NCBI RefSeq assembly: GCF_051027545.1
Contig: NZ_CP194902.1
Location: 3,844,001 to 3,908,000 of the forward strand
Source of the DNA: Methylocaldum sp002005105
Lineage (GTDB): Bacteria; Pseudomonadota; Gammaproteobacteria; Methylococcales; Methylococcaceae
DNA length: 64,000 nt
Reading direction: 5' to 3'
Position 1 is the first letter of the stretch; every line of letters starts with the position of its first letter. The position numbers and the translations under genes were made by a program. This document shows positions 34,536 to 43,815 of the stretch, one piece after another. The notes beneath the pieces were generated by a model, which made no database searches, had not been told where the DNA came from, and worked only from the letters and a program-made list of their open reading frames with translations.

Positions 34536-35834
34536 CTAGCCCCGTTCTTTCAACGCCACATAATCGCGCGTGACCGGGCCGGTATAAAGCTGTCTCGGAC
34601 GGCCGATACGCTGTTCGGGGTCGGCCATCATCTCCATCCAGTGGGCCATCCAACCGGCGGTACGCGCTACCGCAAACATTGCGGTAAACATGCTCATCGG
34701 AATCTTCAAAGCGCGGTAAATGATGCCGGAATAAAAATCGACGTTGGGATATAGCTTGCGTTCGATGAAATAGTCATCCTTCAACGCGATCTCTTCCAAT
34801 CGAAGGGCAAGATCGAACAGCGGATCTTTGGTATCGGCCAGCTTTTCCAGTACTTCGTAACAGGTCTCGCGGATAATCGTCGCGCGCGGGTCGAAGTTCT
34901 TGTACACGCGGTGACCGAATCCCATGAGGCGGAACGGATCGTTCTTATCCTTGGCGCGGGCAATGTATTGGGGTATGTGCTTCGCATCCCCGATTTCCTG
35001 AAGCATCTTGATGACCGCCTCGTTTGCGCCGCCGTGTGCCGGACCCCACAGTGCCGCAATCCCGGCGGCGATACAGGCGAAAGGATTGGCCCCCGAACTC
35101 CCGGCCAAGCGCACCGTCGAGGTGCTCGCGTTCTGTTCATGGTCGGCATGCAACACCAGCAGCAAGTCCAAAGCCCGCTCGGCGACCGGATCGACCTCAT
35201 AGACCTGAGTCGGCATGGCAAACATCATATGCAGAAGATTGCCCGTATAGCTCAGGGAATTATCGGGATAGATTTGCGGCTGTCCCATGGTGTATTTGTA
35301 TGCCGCCGCGGCTATGGTCGGCATCTTGGCAACCAGGCGGAGCGCCGCCAGTTCCCGCGATCTCGGATCGTGGATATCCAAGTAATCGTGGTAGAACGCC
35401 GAAAGCGATCCCACTACCCCCACTAAAACCGCCATCGGATGGGCGTCATGATGAAACCCCTGGTAAAAGAGCCTCAGGGATTCGTTGATCATGGTGTGGT
35501 GCACGACCTCATGGGTAAACTGCCTTAATTGGCTTTCATTCGGCAACTCGCCATACCACAACAGATAAGTGACCTCCAGAAAGTTGCTGCGGGCCGCCAA
35601 CTGTTCGATGGGGTATCCGCGATACAGCAGAATTCCTTGTTCGCCGTCGATAAAGGTTATTCCACTCGCACAGCTCGCCGTCATCGCAAAACCGGGATCT
35701 ACGGTAAAACAACCGACCTCGGAATAGAGCTTGGAAATATCTAGGACGGACGGCCCCATCGTTCCCCTGATCACCGGCAAAGACGTAAGACGTCTGCCTT
35801 CAGGATCGGTCAAATTGATGTATTCGTTGGTCAT
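34536..35834 (-). CDS. gltA: Citrate synthase
   Basis: Condenses oxaloacetate and acetyl-CoA. The 432-aa protein is of the large hexameric type found in Gram-negative bacteria, with GFGHRVYKNFDPRA (active-site His) and the earlier HADHEQNASTSTVRLAGSSG. The start MTNEYINLTDPEG is that of the family. It stands alone; the gap upstream (35835-36256) should hold its promoter. Confidence 0.96.
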   Translation of the reverse strand: MTNEYINLTDPEGRRLTSLPVIRGTMGPSVLDISKLYSEVGCFTVDPGFAMTASCASGITFIDGEQGILLYRGYPIEQLAARSNFLEVTYLLWYGELPNESQLRQFTHEVVHHTMINESLRLFYQGFHHDAHPMAVLVGVVGSLSAFYHDYLDIHDPRSRELAALRLVAKMPTIAAAAYKYTMGQPQIYPDNSLSYTGNLLHMMFAMPTQVYEVDPVAERALDLLLVLHADHEQNASTSTVRLAGSSGANPFACIAAGIAALWGPAHGGANEAVIKMLQEIGDAKHIPQYIARAKDKNDPFRLMGFGHRVYKNFDPRATIIRETCYEVLEKLADTKDPLFDLALRLEEIALKDDYFIERKLYPNVDFYSGIIYRALKIPMSMFTAMFAVARTAGWMAHWMEMMADPEQRIGRPRQLYTGPVTRDYVALKERG

Positions 35835-36256
35835 AGTGGTTTCCGTTTGGATTTGATCTGACTAGAAATAGCGGCTTTCCATAGACCTAGACTCCAGTTT
35901 ACTCCCGCGCAGCATACGGCCAAAGGAGAGTCTCAACGAACATAATTAGTGTTCGAGTGTCGACCGGCTATTCGATATGCGTTTTTTGACCGCTTGTCGG
36001 TTCATAAGCCGGCATCAGACGACGAACGACAAAGCCCACGATGCAGGTACAAATTTGTCTTATTTGATTGCGACCATCCTGAGTAAGTTCGCCGGCAACC
36101 GACACTCTGGGACGTGCTTCTGCATTCCAGGCTCTCGCCGCGGCGTGGAGTTGGCGGGATGGAAAGTTGTCGGCTTAAAGTGTGCCGAGGGGAGCTGAAA
36201 ATGTTTGCCGATCGGCATTCATTCCGATTTCGTGAATTTCGGGGCGATTCCGAGCA
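35835..36256. other. Intergenic, gltA upstream
   Basis: This 422-base gap lies between gltA and the stop of the TonB receptor gene, both on the minus strand. I found no credible gene or strong stem. Confidence 0.45.
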
Positions 36257-38350
36257 TCAGAAATTGACGCGTATCCCGAATTCTCCGGCGCGGCCAGGCT
36301 CCGGTGCGATATTGCGGAGGTAAGACGTGGAGTTGCGAATGGTTTCATTGAGCAGGTTCTTGCCTCTTATGAATACCATGAGCTCGGCATAGTCGGCGAC
36401 CGCCAGTCGGTACTCGGCGCCGACATTGAACAACAAATAGCCGTCCGTTTTCGTTTCATTCTCACCCGGATTGTTCTGCGCCTCGGCATTCATCAGCCGG
36501 GCGAAGGCGGTGAGTTTTTCGAAGCCGTAATCCAGCTGAAAACCGTATCGGAGCGGCGGCATGCGCGGGACATCGCCGCCATGATCGAAGCGGCCGCGCA
36601 CGTAGTCTGAAAACAAAGTGAGATCCAGCTTCCCGAACGCTTGGTCGAACACCGGAAACTTCAGGCTCGCCTCGAAACCCTTGAACGTGGCGTCCAACTG
36701 CGTACTTTCCAGCACCGGAATACACGCGTCTTCCTCGGAGCACACGGTTTCGAATTCCTCGGTTTCCCGGTTGAAAACCGTGCCGGGGCTACGCTGAAAG
36801 ATGTAATCGTTGACCCAATTGTGAAACAAATTGACTTCGGCGCTGACCCAACCGGGGTTATAGCGGAAACCGAGGTCGAGATTGTAGGAGGTCTCTTCCG
36901 AAAGCGCCGGATTGCCGAGCTCGAAACTCCTGGTCGCGGCGTGGAAACCGTTCGAGAAAAGCTCCTGGACCTGGGGCGCCCGCTGGGAGCGGGTTACCGC
37001 GAAGGTCACAGCCGCATCGTCGCGAACGTTCCACACGGCCGAGCCCGAGGCGCTGACCGGCGTGTGCGAAACGCTCTTCAAGCTATCGGGGGTAATAGTC
37101 TGATCTTCGACGCGCAACCCCAACTCGAACAGGACGTTGCGCCAATGCATGTCCTCCACGGCGAAAAAACCGTAGGAGGAAATATCCGATTTCGGCACTA
37201 CCGCCTCTTCGCCAACGGCGGAGAATTCGCTGTCCTGAACCTGCACGCCGACTACTCCGTGCCAGGAACCGACGTTCTTGTGAACCAGCTCTATCCGCCC
37301 TTCCACCGCCTCGTTGCTGAACACGGTGCCCGTGGCGCCGTTCTCCCGCTCGACATGGCGGTAATCGGTGTAACCGAGGCGCATTTTGAGCGTCTCGACG
37401 AAAGGCGCGGGATCGTAGAGCTCGCTCTTGAAATCGTAGCGGGACTGCTCCATATCGACCCGAATTCTATCCTGCCCCTCCGCTTCTTCGTCACCGTGCT
37501 CATGTCCATGGTTATGCGCGCCGGGCGGAATGCCGTAATCGTTTTCCAGTCGGTTGACGGAGAATCCGAAAAAGCCCGGGTCCCCGATGAACGAGAAGCC
37601 TACCGTGCCGCCCCGTGCCCTCGCGTCCGTGTTGGCGATATATCCTTTCGTATTGGCGATGGCTTCCTCATGGCCTTCCTCGCCGTGCGAGGCCGCTTCC
37701 GCCTGTTCATCGATGGCGAACCCCGGAATCTCGACATTGTTCCGATCGCGATAGAAACCATCCAGGTGCAGGGCGAAGATGCCCTGCCCCGCGTCCAAGC
37801 GCAAAACACTCGTAGTTTCGTCGGATACGGTGTTGTAGCGCTGTTCCGCCGCGCCGGTAACGACCTTCTCCGGCAGCCGATCGGGAATTCGGTTGTCGAT
37901 GACATTGACCAAACCACCGATGGCTCCGCTGCCGTACAAGAGAGTTTGAGGCCCCCGCAGCACCTCGATACGCTCAGCGAGAATCGGCTCGACGGCATTG
38001 GCATGATCCGGACTCAGGGTAGACACGTCCTGAATTCCAAGGCTGTCTTGCATGACTCGCACGCGCGGACCGCTTTGCCCGCGGATGACCGGTTGGCCGA
38101 CGCCGGCGCCGAAAGACGAGCTGGTCACCCCGAGTTCCTGATTCAAGGTTTCGCCGAGGGTATTGCCAACTTTCCGAGACAGCTCATCACCCTTCAAGGC
38201 ATTGAAGGGACGTGCCATTTCCTCGGCCAGTTTATGCACCGGCGCGGTGATCAATACGGGCTCCAATTCTTTTACGGATTCCTCTTCGGCTGCCACGGAC
38301 GAAGCAAAAGATGCGGCTGAAGCCATCAGCAGGACGACTCGCTTGTTCAT
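36257..38350 (-). CDS. TonB-dependent receptor, probably zinc (ZnuD-like)
   Basis: A 697-aa outer-membrane receptor. A signal peptide (VVLLMASAASFASSVAA) is followed by a plug domain (NTLGETLNQELGVTSSSFGAGVGQPVIRG is its core region) and a beta-barrel ending in a terminal Phe (EFGIRVNF). Two His/Glu-rich loops, SHGEEGHEE and HNHGHEHGDEE, are as in the ZnuD zinc receptor. zur lies just upstream in the same direction and a Zur-box candidate (38377-38393) sits 27 bases before the ATG. Zinc uptake under zinc limitation is therefore a strong inference. Confidence 0.9.
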   Translation of the reverse strand: MNKRVVLLMASAASFASSVAAEEESVKELEPVLITAPVHKLAEEMARPFNALKGDELSRKVGNTLGETLNQELGVTSSSFGAGVGQPVIRGQSGPRVRVMQDSLGIQDVSTLSPDHANAVEPILAERIEVLRGPQTLLYGSGAIGGLVNVIDNRIPDRLPEKVVTGAAEQRYNTVSDETTSVLRLDAGQGIFALHLDGFYRDRNNVEIPGFAIDEQAEAASHGEEGHEEAIANTKGYIANTDARARGGTVGFSFIGDPGFFGFSVNRLENDYGIPPGAHNHGHEHGDEEAEGQDRIRVDMEQSRYDFKSELYDPAPFVETLKMRLGYTDYRHVERENGATGTVFSNEAVEGRIELVHKNVGSWHGVVGVQVQDSEFSAVGEEAVVPKSDISSYGFFAVEDMHWRNVLFELGLRVEDQTITPDSLKSVSHTPVSASGSAVWNVRDDAAVTFAVTRSQRAPQVQELFSNGFHAATRSFELGNPALSEETSYNLDLGFRYNPGWVSAEVNLFHNWVNDYIFQRSPGTVFNRETEEFETVCSEEDACIPVLESTQLDATFKGFEASLKFPVFDQAFGKLDLTLFSDYVRGRFDHGGDVPRMPPLRYGFQLDYGFEKLTAFARLMNAEAQNNPGENETKTDGYLLFNVGAEYRLAVADYAELMVFIRGKNLLNETIRNSTSYLRNIAPEPGRAGEFGIRVNF

Positions 38351-38376
38351 GTTTCTTATAAGGTCCTATCGAGCTA

Positions 38377-38393
38377 ATGTTATAGCGTTACAT
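38377..38393. promoter_or_regulatory. Candidate Zur box, receptor gene
   Basis: ATGTTATAGCGTTACAT, an imperfect palindrome of 17 bases, lies 27 bases before the TonB receptor start. The reverse complement of the second box at 38983-38999 matches it at 14 of 17 positions. Zur boxes of Gram-negative bacteria are AT-rich palindromes of the GTTATA-TATAAC kind. Confidence 0.65.
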
Positions 38394-38445
38394 ATACGTT
38401 ACGAATTCGAGCGAGTCGACAGCTCTCGGCCCGATACGCTTTGGC

Positions 38446-38955
38446 TCAGGCGTCAGCCGCGTCCTGCGCGCAATGGGCGCACAAGCCGTGAATTTCGATA
38501 GCTTTCCGGTGGAGAATAAATCCCGCCTGCTCCACTTCACTCGCGACCGCTGCCATTACCTCGGCTCCCGGTCGCTCCTCGACATTCCCGCAATGTTCGC
38601 AAATCAGCAACAGCTGCTCGTGCCTCCGCTCAGAACAGTTGCAACCGATAAACGCATTGAGGCTTTCCACACGGTGGATCAGGCTCTGCTCCATCAGAAA
38701 CTCCAAGGCCCGGTAAACCGTCGCCGGCTTTGCGGCTTGCTCGAACGGTTTGATTTTGTCGAGCAGGTCGTAAGCCTTGACCGCGCGATGACTTTCCCAG
38801 ATGAGTTCGAGCACCTTGCGGCGGATCGGCGTCAGCCGAACTTCGCGCTGGGCGCACAGCTGCTCCGCCACGCGGAGCGCTCGGTCGACACAACCGCGGT
38901 GATCATGGGTGGGCATCGTGTACACTTTTTGACTAGGCGGAGTCCTGACATTCAT
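38446..38955 (-). CDS. zur: Zinc uptake regulator (Fur family)
   Basis: A 169-aa Fur-family repressor. The winged-helix part has LTPIRRKVLELIWESHRAVKAYDLLDKI and the recognition segment KPATVYRALEFL. The C-terminal part has the zinc-binding cysteines ICEHCG and LCAHC at the end, together with NCSERRHEQ, as in Zur rather than Fur. I chose the ATG at 38955 with GAGG eight bases before it. A second ATG (38916, MPTHDHRG) lacks a site. It probably represses itself and the downstream receptor through the two boxes. Confidence 0.9.
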   Translation of the reverse strand: MNVRTPPSQKVYTMPTHDHRGCVDRALRVAEQLCAQREVRLTPIRRKVLELIWESHRAVKAYDLLDKIKPFEQAAKPATVYRALEFLMEQSLIHRVESLNAFIGCNCSERRHEQLLLICEHCGNVEERPGAEVMAAVASEVEQAGFILHRKAIEIHGLCAHCAQDAADA

Positions 38956-38982
38956 TGCTTGGACCTCAAGCGCTGCGTTTTT

Positions 38983-38999
38983 ATGTTACTTTATAACAT
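38983..38999. promoter_or_regulatory. Candidate Zur box, zur promoter
   Basis: ATGTTACTTTATAACAT lies 28 bases before the zur start at 38955. Its likeness to the box at 38377-38393 supports autoregulation. Confidence 0.65.
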
Positions 39000-39126
39000 C
39001 TCTACAGTGGCGACAAGCCAAATGTCTTGGAACGAGGTCGATCCTGTATTCGAGCGGAGTGCGTTCTCCGCGAGATAACGATCAAGCCGATCCAGACCAT
39101 TACTCGAGGGCAGGCACCAAGCGATT

Positions 39127-39405
39127 CTACCTGCCCGGCAAAGGCGGCAATCTCGGCAGCGGAGGCGCCGGCAAATCAGAAAGGCGAGGCAGCTCCGGTA
39201 GCCGTGGCAAGCCCGGTCGCTCTATCGGAACATACCGATGCCTGTCGTCGTAATAGTGGTGGTGATGCTCGTGGACATGAACAGTTTTGTGGTGGCGGTG
39301 CTTATGATGTTTATGTTTGTGGGCATGTTTTCCCGAAGCCACGGAAGATCCGCTAAACACGATAAGCAATACGGCCAGGATCGGCTTCAACATCAAAATG
39401 CGCAT
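39127..39405 (-). CDS. His-rich exported small protein
   Basis: A 92-aa protein. A signal peptide (LKPILAVLLIVFSGSSVASG) leads to a region with 15 His in about 33 residues (HKHKHHKHRHHKTVHVHEHHHH), then a proline-rich tail with repeated LPRLPxLP. The ATG at 39405 follows GGGGGAG. It should be a periplasmic metal-binding protein. It lies just upstream of zur and the receptor, in the same direction, which suggests it binds zinc before uptake, but no Zur box was seen directly before it. Confidence 0.75.
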   Translation of the reverse strand: MRILMLKPILAVLLIVFSGSSVASGKHAHKHKHHKHRHHKTVHVHEHHHHYYDDRHRYVPIERPGLPRLPELPRLSDLPAPPLPRLPPLPGR

Positions 39406-39631
39406 GGATTGGAACTCCCCCCTTGATTGCAAAACGCCGCGTATTTTATGCAAAGGCAAGGCCAGGATTCCCGCCTATCGTGATAGCGGATCCAACTCGC
39501 TCAATTCCAATACAGTAGTCATCAATAAATTGGAGCCAAAAGAGCAATCTCGCTCCTGGACGTCGGGATCTGACGACAATTCCTCGCTCCGACATGACAC
39601 CCGATACGCTGAGCTGCCATCCGAAACCGTT

Positions 39632-40972
39632 TTATTCGATGCGGGAAAGATCGGGAAGAACCCGGACTTCGGTCGATAGTTGATAAGGGTGGCCGCTCGG
39701 AGAGCGCAACTCCACTTCGACCAGATACGCACGATATTTGTCACAGGGCGCACGCACGAGAATGGCGGCGCCATTCCGCTCCGGATTGAGCGCCAGGCTA
39801 CGACTCGACCAAGCATCGTTACGAAAGTCGCGATCCGAGGACTCGGCGGTCCAAAGACGTATCGCGGTCGGTTTCGCGTTGGTCTTGACCTGTATCATCT
39901 CGGTATCATCCCCCCGTTGCGTATGCGTCCATGCCAGCCTGGGCAGCGGATGATTGTCGGCGACCATTTCAAAAAAGCTTGCAAGCGTCTGCCTGGCTTC
40001 CAGAGTACTACCCGCACCGTGACCCGCATTCGGCGCCTGGAACAGCAGTTTGGGCTCGGGCAGGTCATGCCAGTAATGACGCAGCGAGTCGACTGTCCAA
40101 TAAGGATCGTTAGTCCCTAGCAACAGCAACTTCGGCATTCTGTAACGTTCGCGATAAGCGTAGGGGTCCACCCACACGCGCAACCGCTGCAGAGGACTGT
40201 CGTCCAGGGCCCGATGCAGCCCCAGATCGGTGTAATCGTGGATATACTCGCTTTGCCGGCCATAGACTTTCTCGGTCCATTGCAGTTGCGTCTTGATGTT
40301 CAACATGTCGAACACCATGGGCGCGATGGCTTTGACCCGCCCATCGACGGCTGCCGTCAACCAGGCCGTCCAACCTCGTTTGGAGGCACCGGCGACCAGA
40401 AACTTCTCGATGCCGACACTCAATGTCCGCCCCACAAACTCCTGAACCGCATCCATGCCCCGCACCGCGCTTTTCACCATAGGGAAAAGCAACGGCCAGG
40501 TCTTGTCGTTCGTTTCCGCATACCGATCGAACGTATAAGCGACAAGCGCATCTTCGCTACGCCCATACAATGGTTGATTGGGAACGCCGGTAATCGCAGC
40601 CGCAATGGCTCCGGCTCGTTCCGCCACCGTCTTCAACAGATCGATGCTGGCGGCACCATCGTGGGTTATCAGAAGAAAGGCAGTCTTGGGATTACGCAGC
40701 TCGAGCGGCCGGACGATCACAAGACCGTGGCTCCACGTTTCGCCACGCCACTTCTGGGATATCAACTCCAAACGGATCAGCGTTCCCCACGGTTCTTGGG
40801 CTTCCGACTCATACCGCCAATGGTACGCGGTGTCCGGCGCATTAACATAGTCTTCGAGCGCTCCCGCCATTCCTCCTCCACTCCACAAAGGCGCTAGCAA
40901 CATCAAACCAAGAACGAAACCACCCCGGCCAAAGAAATGGTGACTCGAGATACGAAGGTTCCTCAACCTCAT
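39632..40972 (-). CDS. PhoPQ-activated pathogenicity-related (PqaA-like) protein
   Basis: A 446-aa exported protein of the PqaA family (alpha/beta-hydrolase fold). After a signal peptide (GFVLGLMLLAPLWSGGGMAGA) come LVAGASKRGWTAWLTAAVD, holding the likely nucleophile Ser, and later the conserved GTNDPYWTVDSL and APNAGHGAG with the candidate Asp and His. Family members occur in Salmonella and other bacteria, but the substrate is not settled. It stands alone. Confidence 0.85.
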   Translation of the reverse strand: MRLRNLRISSHHFFGRGGFVLGLMLLAPLWSGGGMAGALEDYVNAPDTAYHWRYESEAQEPWGTLIRLELISQKWRGETWSHGLVIVRPLELRNPKTAFLLITHDGAASIDLLKTVAERAGAIAAAITGVPNQPLYGRSEDALVAYTFDRYAETNDKTWPLLFPMVKSAVRGMDAVQEFVGRTLSVGIEKFLVAGASKRGWTAWLTAAVDGRVKAIAPMVFDMLNIKTQLQWTEKVYGRQSEYIHDYTDLGLHRALDDSPLQRLRVWVDPYAYRERYRMPKLLLLGTNDPYWTVDSLRHYWHDLPEPKLLFQAPNAGHGAGSTLEARQTLASFFEMVADNHPLPRLAWTHTQRGDDTEMIQVKTNAKPTAIRLWTAESSDRDFRNDAWSSRSLALNPERNGAAILVRAPCDKYRAYLVEVELRSPSGHPYQLSTEVRVLPDLSRIE

Positions 40973-41554
40973 GATCGATCACAATGCGTTTAGGCAATCG
41001 ACCTATAGACCGACAAGCGAAGTATTTTCCGAGGTCAATCCAACGCAACGTCCTTTAGATCCGAACGAGCCCTTGGCTGCCCCGCCATAGCCAAGACAAC
41101 TCTTTGTATTATCACATTTTTCTTTAATTCTTGAGGGAACTTTCGCCGCCGGATTTTGTTTAATGTTACATGGAAAACCGGTTATTTATTCACAGCATCT
41201 AAAGAGCATAACTTTGCCTAAATCAAGCCGGAATCAAGTCTTAGCCTTCGGTCCTGACCTATTGTCTTGCGCCAGGCTCAACGTCGCTTCCCGCTAAATC
41301 TCGGCCGCAAATTGTCACTGTAAGTGTTTTTGGAGCGATTCCCCAGTGCCAATCTTCCACCCCCACCATAGGACAGCGCTGTGATGCGTCGGCAGTAACC
41401 TGAGGCGCCTTAAATAACCACTCTTCGATCCGGATATTCCGGCAGCTTTTTTCTACTTCCCAGACGAGCGGTACAACGCCATAGCACCCCGCAAGCAAGC
41501 CTTGCCCCAGGGAAATGCATTAAAGGTGATGTGTACGGCAGGAGTAACCAAGTT
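40973..41554. other. AT-rich gap before phage-like genes
   Basis: This 582-base region is partly AT-rich, mainly at about 41095-41220. It should hold the promoters of the divergent PqaA-like and phage-like genes. No credible gene was found. Confidence 0.4.
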
Positions 41555-42568
41555 ATGAATCACGTAAAAGAACGCGAAGACACCGTAGACGCCCCAGCGG
41601 CTTCGATTCCGTCCACGGCCTATCTCGAACACGAAGAACAGCCCGTGGCGAGCCCCGAAAAGCCGACAGCGCGAAAAGTCGCGAGGAAAACGGCAAAGGC
41701 CGAACTACCGAGCGTTTCCCCTCTGGATTTGCCGAATGATGTATTCGAAGCGGGACTGGCGCGGCGCAAGCATAATCGTGCGGCGATACTCAATTGGATA
41801 AGGGAAGCCTTGGTGGAAGGCACGGACTACGGCCGCATTCACCTCTTCAATCGGGAAAGATGCGCCTTTGCCAGGCGCGGCGAAGCGGAGTCGTGCCCGA
41901 TCAACAGCCACTGGAGCAAGCCGAGTCTATTCAAGCCGGGTGCCGAAAAAATTTGCGGGATGCTCGGAGTGACGGTGCATTATCCCAATCTCACCGCCTA
42001 TGAGCAGGCCGCCCTGTCGGGACAGCGTCTCGGTACGATCATTCTCCGCTGCGAACTGCGAGACAGTCAGGAACGGACGGTCGCGGAAGGCATTGGAGCA
42101 CGCAGCGTGCAGCAGGACAATGGGGACCTGAATAAAGCCCTCAAGATGGCGGGAAAGTCGGCGCATATCGATGCGACTCTGCGGATGGCGGGCTTAAGCG
42201 AAGTGTTTACGCAAGACCTTGAGGACATGCAGCTAGGGCCGGCCTCGAAGCCACAAGCCGCTGTTACTACCGGCAAATTCACCGAGGGCGAAGGCGATGC
42301 CAACGATCGGATTCCGGCCGAATCGACACCGTCTTCGGAAGTTGGCGGCCGGGGCTACAGATTCTGCAGCCTTTCCCTCACACAGATCGAGCAATTGGAG
42401 ACACGGATCAAGGAACTCGGCTTGGACCGCGAGCGCGTGCTGCGTTGGGTCAAAGCCGCGAGCAAGAACAAGTTGAACGCGTTCGAAGAGTTGACGCCTG
42501 AAGTCTACGATAGGCTCGTTCAGAAATTGGAAGACTGGGCTAAACCGGACGCGACTGAGAAGGGGTAA
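41555..42568 (+). CDS. Phage-like protein, possible annealing/recombination
   Basis: A 337-aa protein that I cannot name exactly. After a charged N-terminus comes a core (about residues 75-220) with WIREALVEGTDYGRIH, LFKPGAEKICGMLGV and ARSVQQDNGDLNKALKMAGK, a layout I associate with phage or prophage recombination proteins. The C-terminal part has a helical, basic segment. AGGAG lies before the ATG at 41555. It is followed after five bases by a Gp157-family gene, so the two form an operon of phage origin. Function inferred only. Confidence 0.7.
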   Translation: MNHVKEREDTVDAPAASIPSTAYLEHEEQPVASPEKPTARKVARKTAKAELPSVSPLDLPNDVFEAGLARRKHNRAAILNWIREALVEGTDYGRIHLFNRERCAFARRGEAESCPINSHWSKPSLFKPGAEKICGMLGVTVHYPNLTAYEQAALSGQRLGTIILRCELRDSQERTVAEGIGARSVQQDNGDLNKALKMAGKSAHIDATLRMAGLSEVFTQDLEDMQLGPASKPQAAVTTGKFTEGEGDANDRIPAESTPSSEVGGRGYRFCSLSLTQIEQLETRIKELGLDRERVLRWVKAASKNKLNAFEELTPEVYDRLVQKLEDWAKPDATEKG

Positions 42569-42573
42569 GCGGC

Positions 42574-43068
42574 GTGGAAACAAAGCTTTATGAGATTGCC
42601 GAGCAATACCAGGAAGCCTTGAATAACCTTACGGATCTGGATTTGCCTCCGGATGTGATCAACGACACATTGGAAGCACTTACGGGCGAGATCTCGCTTA
42701 AAGCATGGAACATCGCTGCCGCCCTCCTGCACATGGAGGGCGAAGCCGAACTGATTCGTCAGGCCGAAGAGCGGATGAACCGGCGACGCAGAGCCTTGGA
42801 AACTCGTGCGGCCGGTTTAAGGCAATATCTCAAGATTCAGATGGAACGTATCAATATACGCGAAATCAGGAGTCCTCAATTCATTATCAAAGTCAAACAA
42901 AATCCGCCGAAAGTAATTCTCGATGATGAGTCGGCTATCCCCGAGACATTTAAACGCGAGGAAAGCGTGGTTCATATTGACAAAAACGGAATCAAACAAG
43001 TGATCTTGTCCGGACAGGCGGTTAAGGGCGCTCATCTTGAACAAGAAACCCGGCTCGATATTACTTGA
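42574..43068 (+). CDS. Siphovirus Gp157-family protein
   Basis: A 164-aa protein of the phage Gp157 family. It is mostly helical (METKLYEIAEQYQEAL to RRALETRAAGLRQYLKIQM), followed by a beta-rich end with SPQFIIKVKQNPPKVILDDESAIPE. In phages Gp157 genes commonly lie next to single-strand annealing or nuclease genes. It starts with GTG at 42574 after AGAAGGGG and five bases after the upstream gene. No other phage gene is present, so the pair is a remnant or a retained unit. Confidence 0.85.
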   Translation: METKLYEIAEQYQEALNNLTDLDLPPDVINDTLEALTGEISLKAWNIAAALLHMEGEAELIRQAEERMNRRRRALETRAAGLRQYLKIQMERINIREIRSPQFIIKVKQNPPKVILDDESAIPETFKREESVVHIDKNGIKQVILSGQAVKGAHLEQETRLDIT

Positions 43069-43365
43069 GAAGCGGTGTCGATTTACGACAACGAACGATC
43101 CGAAAGTATTCGAGAGTCAACCAAATTTATTGCGTTTTCGTTAAATTAGCGTTACGGATGTCGCGACACAGATATACCCCGAAGAGTGCGACTGCCGTAA
43201 TGCTATACGGGAATATAGTTACCTACGGGCGATTACTTATGGAATTAGGTGCGGAAAGATAGTTTATTTATCGTACCAACGAGCGGAGCTGAAGCCGTTA
43301 TTGATGGATATATGTTTTGACCTTCGGCGCACATGTTATTTGAGTGGGTATTGAGGAGTTATCTA

Positions 43366-43698
43366 GTGAACAGGAAATTGTATGTCGGAAATCTGAATTA
43401 CGGCCTTGGAAACGATGATCTGCACCAGCTTTTTGCGCCACATGGTACGGTATACTCGGCCCATGTGATTATGGATCGGGAAACAGGGCGCTCCAAGGGT
43501 TTCGGATTCGTGGAAATGGGCAGCGCTCAGGAAGCTCAGGCCGCGATTGCGGCCTTGAACGGCAAGGAGGTAAGCGGCCGCAGCCTAACGGTAAACGAAG
43601 CCCGTCCTCCCCAAGACAGAGGTGAGCGCAACGGCAGCTCCAACCCTTTCGTTACCGCAGCAAGGCGTAACGGGAGTTATAACGACCGCCGTAGCTAA
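43366..43698 (+). CDS. RRM RNA-binding protein
   Basis: A 110-aa protein with a single RNA-recognition motif: RNP2 KLYVGNLNY and RNP1 KGFGFVEM are both intact, and the tail is Arg/Asn/Gly-rich. Similar small RRM proteins are common in cyanobacteria and occur in some proteobacteria, often linked to cold or stress. GAGGAG lies before the GTG at 43366. The AT-rich gap before it (43069-43365) may hold its promoter and leader. Confidence 0.92.
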   Translation: MNRKLYVGNLNYGLGNDDLHQLFAPHGTVYSAHVIMDRETGRSKGFGFVEMGSAQEAQAAIAALNGKEVSGRSLTVNEARPPQDRGERNGSSNPFVTAARRNGSYNDRRS

Positions 43699-43815
43699 TC
43701 AGCACAATCGACTTCGAGCGCCGGCCGGTTCAACGGAATCGGTCGGCAGCCTCAGCCAACCGGTCCCGTCTATCCCTCGGGTAATTTCTTCAGCTTACGA
43801 ACATCGGGCATCGAG

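Noticed and set aside
36641..38320. Long open frame (559 codons) on the plus strand opposite the TonB receptor
   Set aside because: It lies wholly on the antisense of a clear receptor gene, has no ribosome binding site and resembles no protein. Long antisense frames are common in GC-rich genes.
41259..41498. Open frame of 79 codons before the phage-like genes
   Set aside because: No ribosome binding site, no similarity known to me, and unusual composition for a coding frame.
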